Shown here in pieces: positions 51,099 through 52,470 of a stretch of DNA of 52,470 nucleotides. The first letter of the stretch is position 1, and every line of letters begins with the position of its first letter. The notes beneath the pieces were generated by a model that saw only the letters and a list, made by a program, of their open reading frames with translations, was not told the origin of the DNA and ran no database searches. The position numbers were made by a program, and so were the translations under genes. Source of the stretch: Clostridiales bacterium (lineage in GTDB: Bacteria; Bacillota; Clostridia; Tissierellales; GPF-1); contig JABXKS010000081.1 in assembly GCA_013619125.1 (NCBI GenBank), positions 20,189 through 72,658 on the forward strand, written 5' to 3'.

Positions 51099-52196
51099 AT
51101 GAAACGAGTTTTGGGGATTGTGATAGCAAGTATGTTGATCGTTACGGGATGTCAACCACCCCTTGAAATGACGGAAGAGCCCTACGTGCCCGTCGAAATT
51201 GAAATGGTGCAAACTATGGATCTGGAACAACGAGCGGCGCTTTCTGGTGTATTGACGGCAAATCGGGAAGCGGTGATTATGGTGCCTTTGGCGGCGATTG
51301 TTGAACGCGTTGATGTGCGATTGGGGGAATGGGTTGAGAAAGACGAGCCCCTTTTTCTTTTGGATGCGGAAGCCATTGAGGATCAAGTGGAGCAAGCTGC
51401 GGCAGCCTTTGATCAAGCGAGGGCTGGATACGAGAGCAATCTGGAGCAATTGCAATTGGCTCAAACCACGGCTGAACGATTGAAGCGGCTATATGAGGCT
51501 GGTGCGGTATCGAAGAGCGAATGGGAGCAGGCGGAGCTTGCGGCATCCCCAGAGATGATTGCGGCACTGTCTGCAGGTTTTCAGCAGGCGAAAACCATGT
51601 ATGATCAAGCGACATCCATGATGAGTGATTTGGAGGTTCGGGCACCTATTTCTGGTAAGATTTCTTTTCTTGGTGTATCGGAGCAGGGATATGCGGCGCC
51701 AGGTCAACCGGCAGCTGTGATTTCAGATGCGTCCATCATGAAGGTGGCTGTGAATTTGCCCTCGAAGTTGATTTCTTCGATTTCAGTCGGTGATTCGGTT
51801 TCTCTTGAGATCCCCGCGATTCAAGCGCAGGCGGTTGGCGAGATTCTGGCCATCGGTTCTGCGGTGGATCAGCAGACCTTTTTGTATCCCGTAGAAATCA
51901 ATCTCGAGAATCCGGAGGGGAAAATGCTGCCGGGCATGTTTGCGAAGGTATATCTGGTTACAGATCGGCGAGTAGGCGTAGTATCGGTCCCTATTGAAGC
52001 GGTTGTTGAAAAGCTGGGGCGGCAAAAGGTGTTTGTTCAAGAGGGAGATCGCGCGGTGGAACGCGTGGTGGAAACGGGATTGGATGACGGCACCTATGTT
52101 GAAATTATAGCGGGGGTTTCCGCGGGGGAATCGCTGATTGTCAAAGGACAAAACTTTTTGGATGATGGGTCTTTGATCTTGGTTGTGAAAGAGTAG
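51099..52196 (+). CDS. RND efflux adaptor (membrane fusion protein), lipid-anchored
   Basis: 365 aa. Lipoprotein signal peptide with lipobox VTGC (Cys18). The HlyD/AcrA layout is present: a lipoyl-like half (VPLAAIVERVDVRLGEWVEKDEPLFLLD), a helical hairpin (about 95-165, coiled-coil heptads in DQVEQAAAAFDQARAGYESN), the second lipoyl half (VRAPISGKISFLGVSEQGYA), and a beta-barrel and membrane-proximal domain to the C-terminus. AAAGGAGTTGCT precedes the ATG. The pump gene starts nine bases after the stop. Confidence 0.92.
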   Translation: MKRVLGIVIASMLIVTGCQPPLEMTEEPYVPVEIEMVQTMDLEQRAALSGVLTANREAVIMVPLAAIVERVDVRLGEWVEKDEPLFLLDAEAIEDQVEQAAAAFDQARAGYESNLEQLQLAQTTAERLKRLYEAGAVSKSEWEQAELAASPEMIAALSAGFQQAKTMYDQATSMMSDLEVRAPISGKISFLGVSEQGYAAPGQPAAVISDASIMKVAVNLPSKLISSISVGDSVSLEIPAIQAQAVGEILAIGSAVDQQTFLYPVEINLENPEGKMLPGMFAKVYLVTDRRVGVVSVPIEAVVEKLGRQKVFVQEGDRAVERVVETGLDDGTYVEIIAGVSAGESLIVKGQNFLDDGSLILVVKE

Positions 52197-52205
52197 GAGG
52201 GCGAA

Positions 52206-52470
52206 ATGTTATCAAAGTTTGCAGTTGGTCGTCCCACAACCATTGTGATGATGACCCTGGTCCTTTTGCTATTGGGGATCATTTCATTTTTGAATATTCC
52301 GGTTGATTTATTTCCGGAAATTGAAATACCCGTCTTGATTGTCTTGTCGGAATACGAAGGCGTATCACCGACAGAAATTGAAAAACTGGTTACGCGGCCA
52401 TTGGAAGGAGCTGCCGCCGCCGTAGAGGGGCTTGTGGATTTGCAGTCCATCTCATCGGAAGGGCGTTCTT
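52206..52470 (+). CDS. RND efflux pump permease, N-terminal part (cut by the window edge)
   Basis: 88 codons visible, open to the end. It starts MLSKFAVGRPTTIVMMTLVL, a typical first helix of AcrB/SwrC-type pumps, followed by the conserved NIPVDLFPEIEIPVLIVL, then YEGVSPTEIEKLVTRPLEGA of the porter domain. AGGAGGGCGAA precedes the ATG. It forms a pair with the adaptor upstream, as in Gram-positive SwrC-like systems that export hydrophobic compounds. Confidence 0.92.
   Translation, partial: MLSKFAVGRPTTIVMMTLVLLLLGIISFLNIPVDLFPEIEIPVLIVLSEYEGVSPTEIEKLVTRPLEGAAAAVEGLVDLQSISSEGRS

Overview
This window reads as part of the chromosome of an anaerobic, low-to-moderate-GC Gram-positive bacterium of the class Clostridia. 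The signs are SigI/RsgI, YybS-GdpP-RplI-DnaB-PurA synteny, AGGAGG-type ribosome binding sites, SLH-domain surface protein, GlpP antiterminator, and two [FeFe]-hydrogenase-type proteins. The genus cannot be settled from sequence alone; a Fusibacter/Acidaminobacter-like member of Peptostreptococcales is a guess. Most genes lie on the + strand, so the whole window probably sits on one replichore. No phage, insertion sequence or CRISPR array was seen.

Layout, left half. 0-3.5 kb: sigI-rsgI, an MFS transporter and msrB. 3.5-9.1 kb (- strand): a polytopic membrane protein and a compact four-gene operon, [2Fe-2S] protein, PAS-containing sensory-type (group C) [FeFe] hydrogenase, PP2C/SpoIIE-type phosphatase and a group B-like [FeFe] hydrogenase. 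9.3-11.6 kb: a lipoprotein, an unknown protein, a PII-like protein and a secreted Gly/Gln/Asn-rich protein. 11.7-17.9 kb: an OmpR-type two-component system, a MATE exporter, adenine deaminase and a ZIP metal transporter. 18.0-24.6 kb: a glycerol system: GlpP, glycerol kinase, an unrecognised integral membrane protein where GlpF would be expected, a GlpA-like dehydrogenase, a GlpB-like flavoprotein and a DUF1667 protein. Two intrinsic terminators inside this cluster are the likely GlpP targets.

Layout, right half. 24.7-30.9 kb: YitT, a MazG-like/GNAT/GNAT fusion, a DUF308 protein, SurE, nitroreductase, UPF0173 hydrolase and a nitronate-monooxygenase-like flavoprotein. 30.9-35.7 kb (- strand): a complete 2-oxoacid dehydrogenase operon (E1alpha, E1beta, E2, E3), most likely pyruvate dehydrogenase. 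35.9-42.6 kb: yybS, gdpP, rplI, dnaB, then a 640-bp non-coding region with dispersed repeats and a dense cluster of DnaA boxes, then purA. 42.7-52.5 kb: pepV, a tRNA-Val, a Trp-rich membrane protein, a 39-aa membrane microprotein, a HAD hydrolase, a DegV protein, nagB with an operator palindrome, fructose-6-phosphate aldolase, an SLH surface protein, and an RND efflux adaptor with the start of its pump, cut by the window edge.

The best candidates for under-described biology are: the hydrogenase/phosphatase operon, read here as an H2-sensing signalling unit; the glycerol operon with a non-GlpF permease and two attenuators; the DnaA-box cluster after dnaB; and two families of structured intergenic repeats (26.8-26.9 kb and 40.7-40.9 kb).
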